64,000 nt of DNA from Basidiobolus meristosporus CBS 931.73 (lineage: Eukaryota > Basidiobolomycota > Basidiobolomycetes > Basidiobolales > Basidiobolaceae): contig MCFE01000368.1 in the NCBI GenBank assembly GCA_002104905.1, forward strand, positions 22,654 through 86,653, written 5' to 3'. A program made the translations under genes and the position numbers. The notes under the pieces were generated by a model. That model worked only from the letters and a program-made list of their open reading frames with translations, was not told the origin of the DNA and ran no database searches. The first letter of the stretch is position 1, and each line of letters begins with the position of its first letter. Shown here piece after piece: positions 51,796 to 62,746 of this stretch.

Positions 51796-54571
51796 ACCAC
51801 TATTGTAGGTGTTCCTCATATAATTTATATCAATGAGAACTATGGCCTCCTGCTAACCAGCCTCTGCATATGTGCACACCTGCTGCAATTGACACACTTC
51901 TATCACCTCTACATTATGCTTTTAGTGTGATACTTGCAAAATTGTCATATACCTTGTATTGCTGGTGCAAGGTGAAACTTGCAAACATATGTTTAATTGC
52001 CACCACTTTTGCAATGAATACCTTCTGAATATCTGCAAATTACTACTTTGTGTTTACCCAGTATATTCCTTCTCCCTGCTGGATTCTAGTTCCCATTATA
52101 CGTGCACTCTAGCTCTTGTTTGTCTTAATCCCATAATGAATGGTGTAGAAACCAGCTTGTAACCAAGACAAACCTGGTCTACTTTGGTAAAGCTGTTCTA
52201 AAAAGAATCAGTTGCTTGTTGTGCCCAGCCCAACTTTGCATTACTTAACTGATTACCCATGCATTGTGGCAGCTTAGCTTCTTAATGCCATAGGTGTAGG
52301 TGTCTCCATGTGCACATCTGTCCTTGGTATGTCCCAACTCTTACTGGCTGTCCTCCATGTGCCAACTCATCACATACATGATGGACTTGAAGTTAATGTT
52401 CTTGATGAGAATAGGATATGGTAGTACCCACAACCCAACTTGTCTTCCTATGTCCCCAGACATCTACTCCAATGAAAACTCCCAAAAGATGAAGGAAGGC
52501 TCAATACCTTCCACACACCAATCAAGATGGAGTAGGGAATGGATTCAGTAGCAACAGAGATCTAAGTGTTCAGCTTTATGCTTACAGTGTAGCTACTCAA
52601 ATTCCATCACACACTCCTTGCATAAAAGCTGTAGATGTGTCAAGTTGTCATTGGTGATCTGCTTTGGGATAAATATTCCTACAATTTCAAAATACAACTC
52701 CCAATGCTTCCAGTGTACTCCTGGTAGCAATAGCTTCAGAAGGCCACACAAATAAATACAAAGCATGCTCATCCAGTCCTTGCATTTGTATTGTTGCATT
52801 TGCATATGAATGTTTATTGGAGCCCATGAGTGGTACTGTGGGTATCAGACACATTGTAATATCTTGCCAATTCTTTCCAATTTCTCTGGTATCTTGAAGG
52901 GCTCATTCAGCTTGAAATGCCTCATTTACAACTTGGTCATTAGTATAGGGATATTGCAAAAAGCAAAAGCATTGCTTGCAGTGGAAAGCTTTTCCTCCCA
53001 CAAATACCCTATATCTTAAGTATTGCCAGTTTCTAGCTAACTCCACATTCTGGCCATTGGCTTATAGCTTGTCAACTTTGCTGCAATTTTATGCTGACTT
53101 CTGTGCATTCTCTCTGTGGGAAGATGATATTCTTGGTGTTGGTGTTTATATGATAATAATGAGTGAGAGTTATGGAGCATATCCCCTGGATCTTGCACTT
53201 CCATCAGCAATACTGTCCATTGTGCCCAGAAAGGCCAGCTTTCTAGTTACTGGCTGGGGTATCTATAATGCAGATAATGATATGTGCTTTGGTATGATGG
53301 TTGCTTAGTAGTATCACACTGTAAACATACAAAACTCATCCAGTAGTGGATACAGGTAGCTGTCCAGGTTCAATGATAATTTGGGTCCAGAGGCCAGTGA
53401 GACTACCATCAGATTTCTGCTGTGATATTGTAAGATAGGGAGCAGATTCAGGTTGGTGAGAATTAGTAGCCAGCAGTGTTTGCTGGTAGTGTACTTGTTT
53501 AATGAGAATCCGTCAAGTGCCTAAGCAAAGGCATGGTCATACACTCCTTCAAAGTAGCCCTTGCTTCTTAGTTGCTTATAATTTTTGCCATCAAATATAT
53601 CAGAAATATTTGCGCTTGATTAATACTGAGTGTGGTATCCTATAGCTTCATAATATATGTAGGATTGCATGAGCTTTTTTAGATGGGGTATTACTAGAAT
53701 ACATCTGAAGTGTAAACAGTGTTATCCTCCTATGGTAGTGGATTCCTGGCAAGTTGGACACCTTGTAATGGTGGCAGTTTCTGATGTGAATACCATGCAA
53801 CTCTTAATACATGCTGGTATCAGGGCATTCTCTGGGTCATATGCTGCCAGCCTCATTATAGTTGTCCATTTGACCTTGTACATTGGAAAGCTACATCCTG
53901 GAACAATTTTTGCAAGAAGTGGTAGTAAATCCTCAGAGCTCCCATTACTGATATTTATGGAAACACATCACCTTATTGGCCACAACATAACATCACCAAC
54001 CAGTCAATAAGATACTGGGCTTACTTGACTCCATAAAGTATCCTTGGCTTTTTTTCTATGGGTGTGTCTTATTGCATATTGTGGTTTTGGCAGGCTCATT
54101 CAGGGTACCATTGTTAGGGGAGATAGGCTCTCAATCTATCAGTGAGCCTTCTTCTTCAGAACAATCACTATATGTGCCATATTCAGAAGGCTGAGGTAAG
54201 CCTAAAGGTGTCACAAATTTACCTGGCCCAGTTTGCACAAGGTGCCAAGTATAGCTAGGTTCTGTTGCAGATGTATCAAGTGGCTGGTAAGATATGACTG
54301 ATATTGTAGTGACAGATGAATGGTCAAGTATGACTTGTGTGGCATAACACTGTCTTCAATCCTTGTAATACTTCCTATGCCGTCAGCATGCTTCATAGCT
54401 CAGAGGGTTGTAACAGTAGCCACATGGTCTCTTCTCTTTTCTCTTGCAGTATTGAATCAAAGTAGTCTTCTCTATGGGGCAAACAGTTTGACACTCAACT
54501 ATGTGATGCTATTATATCACTGTTTTCTCAATACTTATGTTGGTTTAGGACAGTCTTGTTTTTGAGTTATT
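51796..54571 (-). pseudogene. tnp2 (CACTA) transposase, copy C
   Basis: The longest tnp2 remnant. On the minus strand from 54570: the zinc-finger N-terminal region (about 54440), the CPTC pair (53760), the first-Asp block (about 53500), then AGLSGHNGQYC followed by CKIQGI (about 53240-53190), the GHNG/CxxC block of the family. It continues with SMQLQQSWQ, MKMRHFKLNEPFK-type, QQYKCKDWMS (52805), CKECVMEFE and the C-terminal blocks to 51796, and then at 47644. Stops occur throughout. The plus frames 51959-52162, 52300-52551, 52810-53308 and 53669-54010 are shadows. Confidence 0.78.
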
Positions 54572-55255
54572 AGACTTGTTGAGTTGGAAAGTGTCACATT
54601 GAGCCATGAGTGCTAAATGACACCAAAGTGTGCCAGGGAGGCCAAGTGGACCTATAATTGGTCACAGAGTGTGAAGCATAGTTACAAATTGTCATGCAAA
54701 GCAGCCCCTGTGTTTCACCCATTATACAGGAGAAAATCCATTTTTTGAACTTTCTTGGAGGATAACTGTTGTGCATGCTGTGTAAGAGCACTGCAGAAAT
54801 GACAACATGCATCTGGTACTCAATACCCATGGCACTCTGAGTTTAGCCCCTGTGGCTTGCAATATGTCACAAAAATACATGGCACTATCCTGGTCAACTG
54901 GCACTATCTGGCACAATAAGTGCTTTATATAGGTTTTACATTAAGGCTAATATCTAAATATAGTGCCATATAATTCCAGTTGTCCACAATAGTGCCATGG
55001 GTATAGAGTACCAGATGCATGTTGTCAGTGCTTCTGTGCTCTTACACATCATGCACAACATTCATGCTCAAAAAAAGGGCCAAAAGTGGATTTACTCCAG
55101 CACAATGGGTTAAGCACTGGGGCTGCTTTACATGAAGATGACTATCTATGACTCACACTCTGTGGCCAAATATAGGTCCACTTGGCCTCCCCAGCACACT
55201 ATAGCATTATTTGGCACACATGGCTTAATGTGGTACTATCCAATAGAACAAGTGT
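54572..55255. mobile_element. Foldback (hairpin) MITE, 684 bp, with target duplication
   Basis: Begins AGACTTGTTGAGTTGGAAAGTG and ends ACTATCCAATAGAACAAGTGT, flanked by ATT at 54569-54571 and 55256-55258. Both arms are homologous inverted copies: CATGCATCTGGTACTCAATACCCATGG at 54803 pairs with 55003-55031, and the GTGTTTCACCCATT segment at 54710 pairs with 55105-55130. It is closely related to 51063-51795. It lies between tnp2 (left) and ORFX (right), splitting their shared upstream region. Confidence 0.88.
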
Positions 55256-55258
55256 ATT

Positions 55259-56640
55259 GCACCTAAATGAATATATGATTCAATAATGATCCACCATAGT
55301 AGGCATTATGAGTATAGTTGTGGTACCACATACACTTGTATATGTACCACTATATCCCCTTTGGCTTGACTCACTTTCATCTATATCCTACCAAAAATTG
55401 AAGCAAAGTCATCTGGTTCTTGACTAAACCCCACCATTGACAGTAGTAGGAGATTGGCTGGACAACACCTTGCTGTGACATTCAGTGCAACAAGCAGGGA
55501 TACATCTAAAAAAGGCCATGTTGACAGTGTTCCCACCAAAGGTAATATTGTGGACTCCCCAGGCTCTCAGTCAAGTAGGCAAATGAGAATATCTGTAGAG
55601 CCACAAGCTAACTATAATGCTCAGGCAGATGAGAATGTAGAAAATGCAGTACCTTTGGTTGAAGATCTGCAAGCGATTGTCATAACATCACCACTACCTG
55701 TGTTGGCAACTATTTTGTCAGCTCATACCAAGGTATTAACAAAGCAATTAAGTGCAGTAGCTGATATAAAACATGCAATGGCCCAGAGAAGTCAAGAAAT
55801 AGTCCAGAAACAGGATAAGCAGCTAAGAGGTGTCAAGTACTCAATAACCTAGGTAGAGAAAGGAGTACCTTTGCTGCTAAGAAGGAACTCAAGTAGCTCA
55901 ATGTCACAGCCAAGAATTGATCTATTGCACAGTGTAACAGCAGAGTGATACCGTATTGTCTTTAAAGCACAACAATAGTGCCTAAAGATAAAGCCCACAG
56001 AAAGACCCATCACAGCATGGGAGGGAGAGACTGTTGTGTTTATGCCCAAGCCTAGAGATTAGAAGATAGTGAGGATCTGTGAAGCCATTGAGTGCAATGA
56101 TGAAGAGTGGGCTAATATTCAGGGGGCTGTTAGAAGTCCAGCACAGCATCACCTTAAGGCCAGCATACCATGGGACCATTGGGAACTTGAGGCCAAGCAG
56201 AAAGTGCTTGACCTGCTTCATGGGCATTATCCTGGGCTCTAGCAAGCAAAGGGCTTCTGGGCCAGCATTGAAATTGTACAAAAGCATCTCAAGAATAGCA
56301 GAAACTATCAAAGGCAGAAGAACAACAGTGCCACAGCTAAAACCAGTGGCTTCCTAAAGAGCTGTCACAAGCAGGGCTGAAAGCTCCAAACAGGTGGCAA
56401 AGAAATATCAGGTAGCTAGAGGAGTGCCAGTAAGGGACAGGCAGGTAGAAACAGACACATTAGTGCAACATTTATCAAGGAGAAAATGTAGTCCAATACA
56501 AGAAGCACTCAGTCACAGTAGCAATGAAGGGCTTGACAGTGATGAAAACCCACGGCTTTCTCAAAGCCTGTCACAAGCAGGGCTGGAAATTTCAAACAAG
56601 AGGCAAAGAAACATCAGACTCTTTCATCACAGCAATGCAT
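55259..56640 (+). pseudogene. ORFX copy, head to head with tnp2 copy C
   Basis: Frames 55454-55852 and 56394-56642 plus broken sequence. The N-terminal similarity to 38100-38480 covers VPTKGNIVDSPGSQSSRQMR, VEPQANYNAQADENVENAVPLVEDLQA. This copy carries an additional middle region (55680-56280, with ATILSAHTKVLTKQL) absent at 38060, then repeat units at 56394-56640. It ends abruptly at 56640 against an inverted ORFX. The frame 55982-56311 on the other strand is a shadow. Family unknown. Confidence 0.6.
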
Positions 56641-57790
56641 AAGTGGCTTTTGATTGGTTTGCTGCCAATTTTCTCACTTTCTGATCCAAGACTCTCTATC
56701 ACCTCCTACATTTGTGTGCATGGATTTGCTATTGCCTCTTTTTACACTCCTTACTTCCTGACTCAACTGTTTCTCTTACTTTTCATGCTTAGAAATTCAT
56801 TTATTTCCATTGAAACTTCAGTTATACCTCAATTGCCATTTGTTTTGACCTATACAAGTCCCTATACCCTACACTAACATTTAGCCTAACCCCACACTCA
56901 ACAAGTAACTTCATTGAAATCCACCACTCAATAAGTATTTCTACTGTAATGCTCTATTTACATGACTCTGGCATAGACCCTACAGCTTTATGACACTGTG
57001 CATTCAGTGGTTCCCATATATCCTGGTCTTTATCCAGCACTGCAAGAATTAGCACCTCATCTGCCAGTCCTTGCAATAAATTCTTGCAATATTCAAGAGT
57101 GTTTCCTTGAGCACTGCTCTTGAAGAAGTGCTACAACTTCTTAGTGTACCTATTAATGTTCCAAAATGCCACTGAAGGCATTGTGATAATCTTTTGAGTT
57201 CTTGATGTTGTTACTTTGTCAGTGGGATCTCCACCCTGTCAATAATGGAGCACATGGAGGCTATGGTAGACAAATTGCCTTTCTCTGCAAACCCATCTAC
57301 CTCTGTGGAGTGTAGCCTAACTGGCTGTGCTTTCAACTCTTGTGAAAACAACTGTTTTCTTGTTGGTAATTCTTCTTGGCTAAGATGGGACTCAGTCTGT
57401 TCTAGGCTTACAGCATTAATTAGCAAGACTGCAGCTTTTTCCTGATGCTTCCCTATCTTGGGCTTGAATAGACTTTCTTCCCTTTACCTTTTCCTTTATC
57501 ACTGCCAGGTCTTTCACTGCTACTTTGTCTGAGTACTTTTTGTATTGAACTACATTTTCTCCTTGATAAATGCTGCTGCCATGCATCCTTTTTGGCCTGC
57601 TTGCCCCTAGCTGGCACTCTGCAGGCAACCTGAAGCTGCTTTTCTGCTTGCTTCAAGCTCTCAGCCTATGATGTGATGGGCTCATGAGGTAGCCTCTTGT
57701 TTATATAACTGCCAAGTCCTTTACTGCTACCTTGACTGAAGGCTTCTTGAGCTGAACTACACTTTTTCTCTAGTAAATGTTGTGCTTGTT
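56641..57790 (-). pseudogene. ORFX copy in inverted orientation
   Basis: Minus-strand frames 57656-57453 (repeat unit with VACRVPARGKQAKKDA, LSRRKCSSIQKVLRQSSSERPGSDKGKGKGKK) and 57426-57211 (SLEQTESHLSQEELPTRKQLFSQELKAQP). The decayed C-terminal domain to about 56850 includes LADEVLILAVLDKDQD and EILIEWWISMKLL. Together with 55259-56640 it makes an inverted pair joined at 56641. The plus frame 56524-56877 crosses the junction and is not a gene. Confidence 0.65.
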
Positions 57791-58091
57791 GTTGTGTCTA
57801 AGAGAAAAGTGTAATAAAACTCTTGAATGAGTTAACTGAACCTAAGTGACAACTAAGTGTAGAATCTTAGAATTGTCAAGAGTGCCAGAAATATTAGCAG
57901 AGAGGTTCTGGTCTAATATTGGTCTTATATGTAGCTGAGTTGGGCTGTAAAGGCAACAGAGTAGGTTTGCTATGCAGGCTAGGCTTGGTGCTCTTGAGAG
58001 TGCTAGATATACTAAGCTTGGGTAGAAACTAGAATGGACTTGTAGAATTCTTAATTTTGTTGAGACACATACTAAACCAAAAGGTTCAGTA
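57791..58091. other. Unassigned 300 bp
   Basis: Between ORFX and the copia-2 5' LTR. It has no open frame and no similarity that I can see to the other repeats in the window. It is modestly G-rich on the plus strand, with AGAGTGCCAGAAATA and GAGAGTGCTAGATATA motifs about 120 bp apart. Confidence 0.5.
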
Positions 58092-58439
58092 TGTTTTAAA
58101 AATTTGTAACTCCACCTGAATATTCACCTAACTTAGTCACTTATATCATTACCCTCAAATCCTAGAGAATACTGATCAAATTCCTTGTTGGGATTTACTT
58201 AGAATATCTTCATCAAAAACCAGGTACCCAGAACATGAAAATTCTCAAAGTTGTCCAAACAGCCCCAAACTTTGCACACATGTTCTTGGGACCTTCCTTA
58301 ACCTATTCTACTTGCTTGTAATGCCAAGACCAGGTAAAAGTATAAATACTACTTTTACATTCAATAAATCATTAAGTGAAAACCACATAATCTACTTGTC
58401 CTCCCAATCACTTCCAATGTCTCCAAGACTCTTACAACA
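58092..58439 (+). repeat. Copia-2 5' LTR, 348 bp
   Basis: TGTTTTAAAAATTTG to CTCTTACAACA. It contains TATAAATAC at 58341-58349 and AATAAA at 58363-58368, the likely TATA box and polyadenylation signal of the R region. It is followed by AGTTATGAGCCCC, the half initiator-tRNA primer-binding site. Confidence 0.94.
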
Positions 58440-58443
58440 AGTT

Positions 58444-59280
58444 ATGAGCCCCAAGCTGTCACTCTCTGTAATGTCTACTTCTGCTATTACTGGAATTTCT
58501 CCCTCTGCTGACAAGTTGGATGGATCTAGCTACCAAGTGTGGTAGGTGAAGATGAAGATGCTGCTACAAGAAAGAGGCCTTTGTAATATTGTCATGGGAG
58601 AAGAATGCCCTCCTCAAAATGTGGGAGAGGAACCCTTGAAGTATCAGAAGAAAGAACAAAGTGCCTTTAACTGCATTTGCCTTGATGTTAAAGACAAATA
58701 GCTAATTCAATGCTCAAGAGCAAAAACAGCAAAGAATGCCTGGAAGGCATTAGAGGACACCTACCAGTCATGTTCAGCTGCTAAGAAAATGTATCTGAGA
58801 CAGAAATTCTTTACCACAAAGATGCTGCCAGGAGAAGAAATGAAAATCTAATTAACAGAATTACCCTGCTGGTAGATGAGATGGAATCTGTGGGCGTACC
58901 AACTACTGATGAGGATGTGATAGTTACCATCCTGAATAGCCTGACAGACAGGTCTCAGGGCCTTGTATCAGCCCTAGAGTCCAGAACCAAAGACTTGACC
59001 TTATATTACGTATATGGAAGGCTCCTGGATGAAGAATTAAGAAAATCAAGTGCCAATAAGAAGGAAGAAGAAAATGCTCTAATAAGCAATGATAACCAAC
59101 AAAGGAGGTACCCAAGACCCTACAAAGGCAACAGCAACCTGTTTTGTAACTACTGCAAAAGGAAAGGACACACATCAGACCCATGTCTCAAAAAGAAAGA
59201 TAATCAGCAAAAGAAGCCTGAATATGGAAATGCTGCAACAAGTGAAGATAGACTACTCATATCTGCACTAAATATGACAA
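58444..59280 (+). pseudogene. Copia-2 gag
   Basis: The ATG at 58444 is within the primer-binding site and opens MSPKLSLSVMSTSAITG, LDGSSYQVW, then a stop at about 58543 (Trp-TAG). It continues with MKMLLQERGL, FNCICLDVKDK, a stop, AKNAWKALEDTYQSCS, a frameshift near 58850, and from 58881 ESRTKDLTLYYVYGRLLDEELR and an intact knuckle CNYCKRKGHTSDPC at about 59145-59185. Confidence 0.9.
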
Positions 59281-60109
59281 CAAACAAGGATTCTCAGATG
59301 TGGTATATTGACTCTGGAGCATCTCAACACTTTACGCACCAAAAAGAACTTTTTACGCAATATCAAGAAATTCCAATTAAGAAGGTTTTCATGGGTGACA
59401 ATAGAACACTTGATGCAGTTGGAGAAGGGATTATCCAAGTCAACCTTAGAAGCAGTGAAGGAAGCCATACACTGACCTTTAAAGAAGTACTCTATGTACC
59501 AGAAATAGCCAAGAACCTACTCACTGTAAGAAAGGCCACAGCAGAAGGACTCAGTTTCAGCTTTGACAATTCTGGATGCAAGATTGCTGATCAAAATGGT
59601 GCCCATATTGCTTTGGGCATCAGAGATCAGAATCTATACAGGTTGACTTATATTCCATCATATTTGGAAGCCAATATAAGTAACTTAAATGAAGAAACAC
59701 CAATGCTTTGGCACAGGAGATTTGGGCACATCAATTTTGATTATTTGCGCAAAATGATCAAAGATCAGCTAATTTCTGGAGTAAAAATTGATCCCCCAGC
59801 TAATTTGGAGCACTGTGAAGCCAGCATATATGGGAAACTAGCCAGACAACTGTTCAAGAGCTCTGGGTTAATCAAAACTAAGAAAGAATTAGATCTAATT
59901 CACTCAGATCTGTGTGGACCTATGTAAAATTTATCCTTAGGCAGGATGAAGTATTTAATTACTTTTATTGATGATTATACAAGATACACATGGGTCTACT
60001 TCATGGGGAGAAAGGAAGAAGCTCTGTCTGGGTTAATCAAAACTAAGAAAAAATTAGATCTAATTCACTCAGATCTGTTTGGACCTATGCAAAATGTATC
60101 CTTAGGCGG
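59280..60109 (+). pseudogene. Copia-2 protease, GAG-pre-integrase and integrase start
   Basis: In frame with the end of gag (frame 58881-59927): MWYIDSGASQHFTHQKELF (retropepsin DSG), EVLYVPEIAKNLLTV, then LWHRRFGHINFDYLRKM...HCEAS, where the last Cys of the integrase zinc site has become Ser. Then HSDLCGPM and a stop at 59927. A 165-bp tandem duplication (59863-60027 and 60028 onward) repeats the start of the integrase core, and the second unit is cut at 60109 by the solo LTR-C. Confidence 0.9.
59863..60109 (+). repeat. 165-bp tandem duplication in integrase
   Basis: CTGGGTTAATCAAAACTAAG occurs at 59863 and again at 60028. The second unit would end at about 60192 but is split by the LTR-C insertion at 60110, its remainder continuing at 60914 (GGGATGATGTATTTAATCAC). 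The duplication therefore predates the LTR-C insertion. Confidence 0.9.
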
Positions 60110-60913
60110 TGTGGTACAGTAAACATACCTCCCACAGACAAGTTTAATCATATAGTCATTATGATATACTTATCCATATTTTATCTTATCAGTATTATCC
60201 CATTCTTCTTTTGCCCATATTATCAGTATTATCCCCATATGATGTTTACCCTGATTAGTTATTAGCATTAGTTATCTCAGATGTTATTCAGCTTTGTGAT
60301 CAGTATATGTATCTACATAAGGCAAGTACCCGCATCAGTACCTGTGACACATGACCTAGGTCTGTGTTACCATCCCTACCATTTCAATACCATATATGGT
60401 ATTGCTATGTTGCACAGGTTTCAGACTACTGATTCCTGATTGGTTGAATGTGCTGTGCCTTTTAGAACCTTCCAGGACATTCTTGGTATATTTTTAGCTC
60501 ATAGTGATGTCATCAAGAATTCCACTGATACCTAGAATCTTCTAGAACCTTGTCATTAGTAATCACTTGGCAATCAGGAAAAGTATTTAAGGGAAAGCAA
60601 TCCCTCATCAATAAATCATCCCTTCTATCAGTAACACTTCTACCTTATTGATTAGCAATTGATCACTGCACCTGCCTTCAACAGTACATCTCAGACCTGC
60701 CATCAAGGAGCTTTTCAGGGTAGTGCACAAGGCACACAGAGGCCTTTGGAGACACTTGGAGCACCCAGGAAGCTAGAGAAGCAGGAGCTTTTACCATAGT
60801 GACATATTGACAAAGACACCAACAGTTTAGACACAAAGGTTATTGCACCCATCAGACACCTCACACACCTTGAGTTGTGTAGCTTCTCCCAGGAGTACCT
60901 CTACACCACCACA
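60110..60913 (+). repeat. Solo LTR-C, 804 bp, intact ends
   Basis: TGTGGTACAGTAAACATAC to CTACACCACCACA with the terminal inverted hexamer TGTGGT/ACCACA, flanked by GCGG at 60106-60109 and 60914-60917. AAGTATTTAAGG and CAATAAATC at about 60590-60615 may be a TATA-like element and a polyadenylation signal, which would make plus the sense strand. No internal retroelement sequence adjoins it. Confidence 0.94.
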
Positions 60914-61923
60914 GCGGGATGATGTATTTAATCACTTTTATTGATGATTATACAAGATACACATGGGTCTACTTCATGGAGAGAAAGGAAGAAGCTCTAT
61001 CTAACTTCAGGGAGTTTAAAGCCATGGTGGAGAGAGAAACTGGTGAAAAAATCAAGAAAATACGCTCTGACAATGGTGGAGAATATACCTCAAAACTCTT
61101 CATCCACTTCTGGAAAATTCATGGGATAAAGCAAGAGACTACTGTACCATACCCCCCACAGCAAAATGGAGTAGCAGAACATGCTAACAGATCAATAATT
61201 GATATGGCAAGATCTATGATCCATGATCAAAAATTATCCTATGATTTTTGGGCACAATCAGTTGCCACTGCTGTATACCTTAAAAATAGGAGTTATAACA
61301 GAATACTTTGTGATTCTACTCCATATGAAGCATGGTATGGATACAGACCAAGTGCAGAACATCTAGGAATATTTGGGTGTACAGCATATGCCAAAAAACT
61401 GGCCAGAAATCAGTCAAAATTTGAGCCAAAAAGTGTAAAATGCATATTTTTGGGCTACTGCAACAAGAGTAAGACATACAGACTCTACAATGCCAAAGCA
61501 AAGAAGCTGATCAAGTCCAGGGATGTGTTGTTTGATGAAGATTTAAAATTTTCACAAAAAATGGCATCAGATGCTGACAAAAATTTGATCTCAAGTCCAC
61601 CAATTGTCAGGATTGAGTCAGAGCAAAGCAATGAAAGTTTTTTCACTCCAGAGGACTCTACAATTGTGGTACAGCCAGAATCGGTGTCCAGGAATATCCT
61701 AGAAGTGATCAATCCTGTATCAAATGCCCAGAGATCCAATCAGACAAGAAATAGCCCAAATTACTATATCAATGATGGTACAAACTTAGCCTATGCCTAT
61801 TCAGTCCATATTGATGAACCCCAGACTGTAAAAGAGGCCCTAAAAAGCCCTCAGACAAAGTTTTGGAGACCTGCAATGACTGAGGAATATCAGGCCCTGA
61901 TGGAAATCAAACTTGGAACTTAG
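60914..61923 (+). pseudogene. Copia-2 integrase core and spacer
   Basis: The frame 60919-61923 continues integrase: YLITFIDDYTRYTWVYFM, IRSDNGGEYTSKLF (second Asp) and PPQQNGVAEHANRS (catalytic Glu). Then YGYRPSAEHLGIFGCTAY, FEPKSVKCIFLGY and the spacer with SNQTRNSPNYYINDGTNLAYAY. A frameshift at 61912-61923 separates it from RT. The first catalytic Asp is upstream of the LTR-C insertion. Confidence 0.93.
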
Positions 61924-62397
61924 TCAAATTACCAATCAACCAAAATCAATTGAATGCAGATGGGTCTTCAAGACAAAATACAAGGCTGATGGTACAATTG
62001 AAAGATGCAAAGCAAGACTTGTAGCCAAAGGATATTCTCAAACAAAAGGACTTGACTATACTGAGACCTTTGCACTGGTAGCCAAGTTTAGATCCATCAG
62101 ATTAATATTGCCTATTGCAGCAAAATATATGTTTTTTATTGATCAAATGGATGTAAAAACTGCATTTCTGAATGGAGAACTTGGTGAGGACATGTATATG
62201 GACCAGCCTGATGGGTTTGTTGACCAAGATAACCCCCATTTGGTCTGCAAGCTTAAAAAGTCACTATATGGTCTCAAACAATCACCAAGAGCCTGGAATT
62301 GCAAGATAGATTCTTATTTGGAATCTTTGAGTTTCAAAAGGAGTAATGCTGACTATAGCATATACTATAAGCCAGATAGAGCAAGCCCAGTTCTATT
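61913..62397 (+). pseudogene. Copia-2 reverse transcriptase, N-terminal half
   Basis: RT from SIECRWVFKTKYKADGTIER through VAKGYSQTKGLDYTETFALVAKF, MDVKTAFLNGELGEDMYMDQP, YGLKQSPRAWNCKIDSYL and YYKPDRASPVLF. It is cut at 62397 by a solo copia-2 LTR just before the YVDD motif. Confidence 0.93.
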
Positions 62398-62746
62398 TGT
62401 TGTAAAAATTTATAATTCCACCTAAATATTCACCTAACTTAGTCACTTAGAGCATTACCCTTAAATCCTAGAGAATACTGACCAAATTCCTTGTTGGGAT
62501 TTACTTAGAATATTTTCACCAAAATACCAGGTACCCAGAACATGAAAATTCTCAAAGTTGTCCAAACAGCCCCAAACTTTGCACACATGTTCTTGGGACC
62601 TTCCTTAACCTATTCTACGTGTTTGTAATGCCAAGACCATGTAAAAGTATAAACACTACTTTTACATTCAATAAATCATTAAGTGAAAATCACATAATCT
62701 ACTTGTTCTCCCAATCACTTCCAATATCTCCAAGACTCTTACAACA
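62398..62746 (+). repeat. Solo copia-2 LTR, 349 bp
   Basis: TGTTGTAAAAATT to CTCTTACAACA with a perfect 5-bp target duplication CTATT (62393-62397 and 62747-62751). It sits inside another copy of its own family, immediately before the YVDD codons. Confidence 0.96.

Noticed and set aside
51205-51836. Frames of 63-66 codons at 51.2-51.8 kb
   Set aside because: They lie within the arms of a hairpin MITE and appear as mirror images on both strands. They show no coding features.
56524-56877. 117-codon plus-strand frame with a hydrophobic tail (possible membrane protein)
   Set aside because: It crosses the joint between two inverted ORFX copies at 56641. The hydrophobic half is antisense to the ORFX C-terminal domain.
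60118-60330. Possible gene or RNA in the AT-rich part of the 60.1-60.9 kb insertion
   Set aside because: The segment is part of an 804-bp solo LTR with a twin at 39356-40159. There is no coding frame and no tRNA-like cloverleaf that I can draw.
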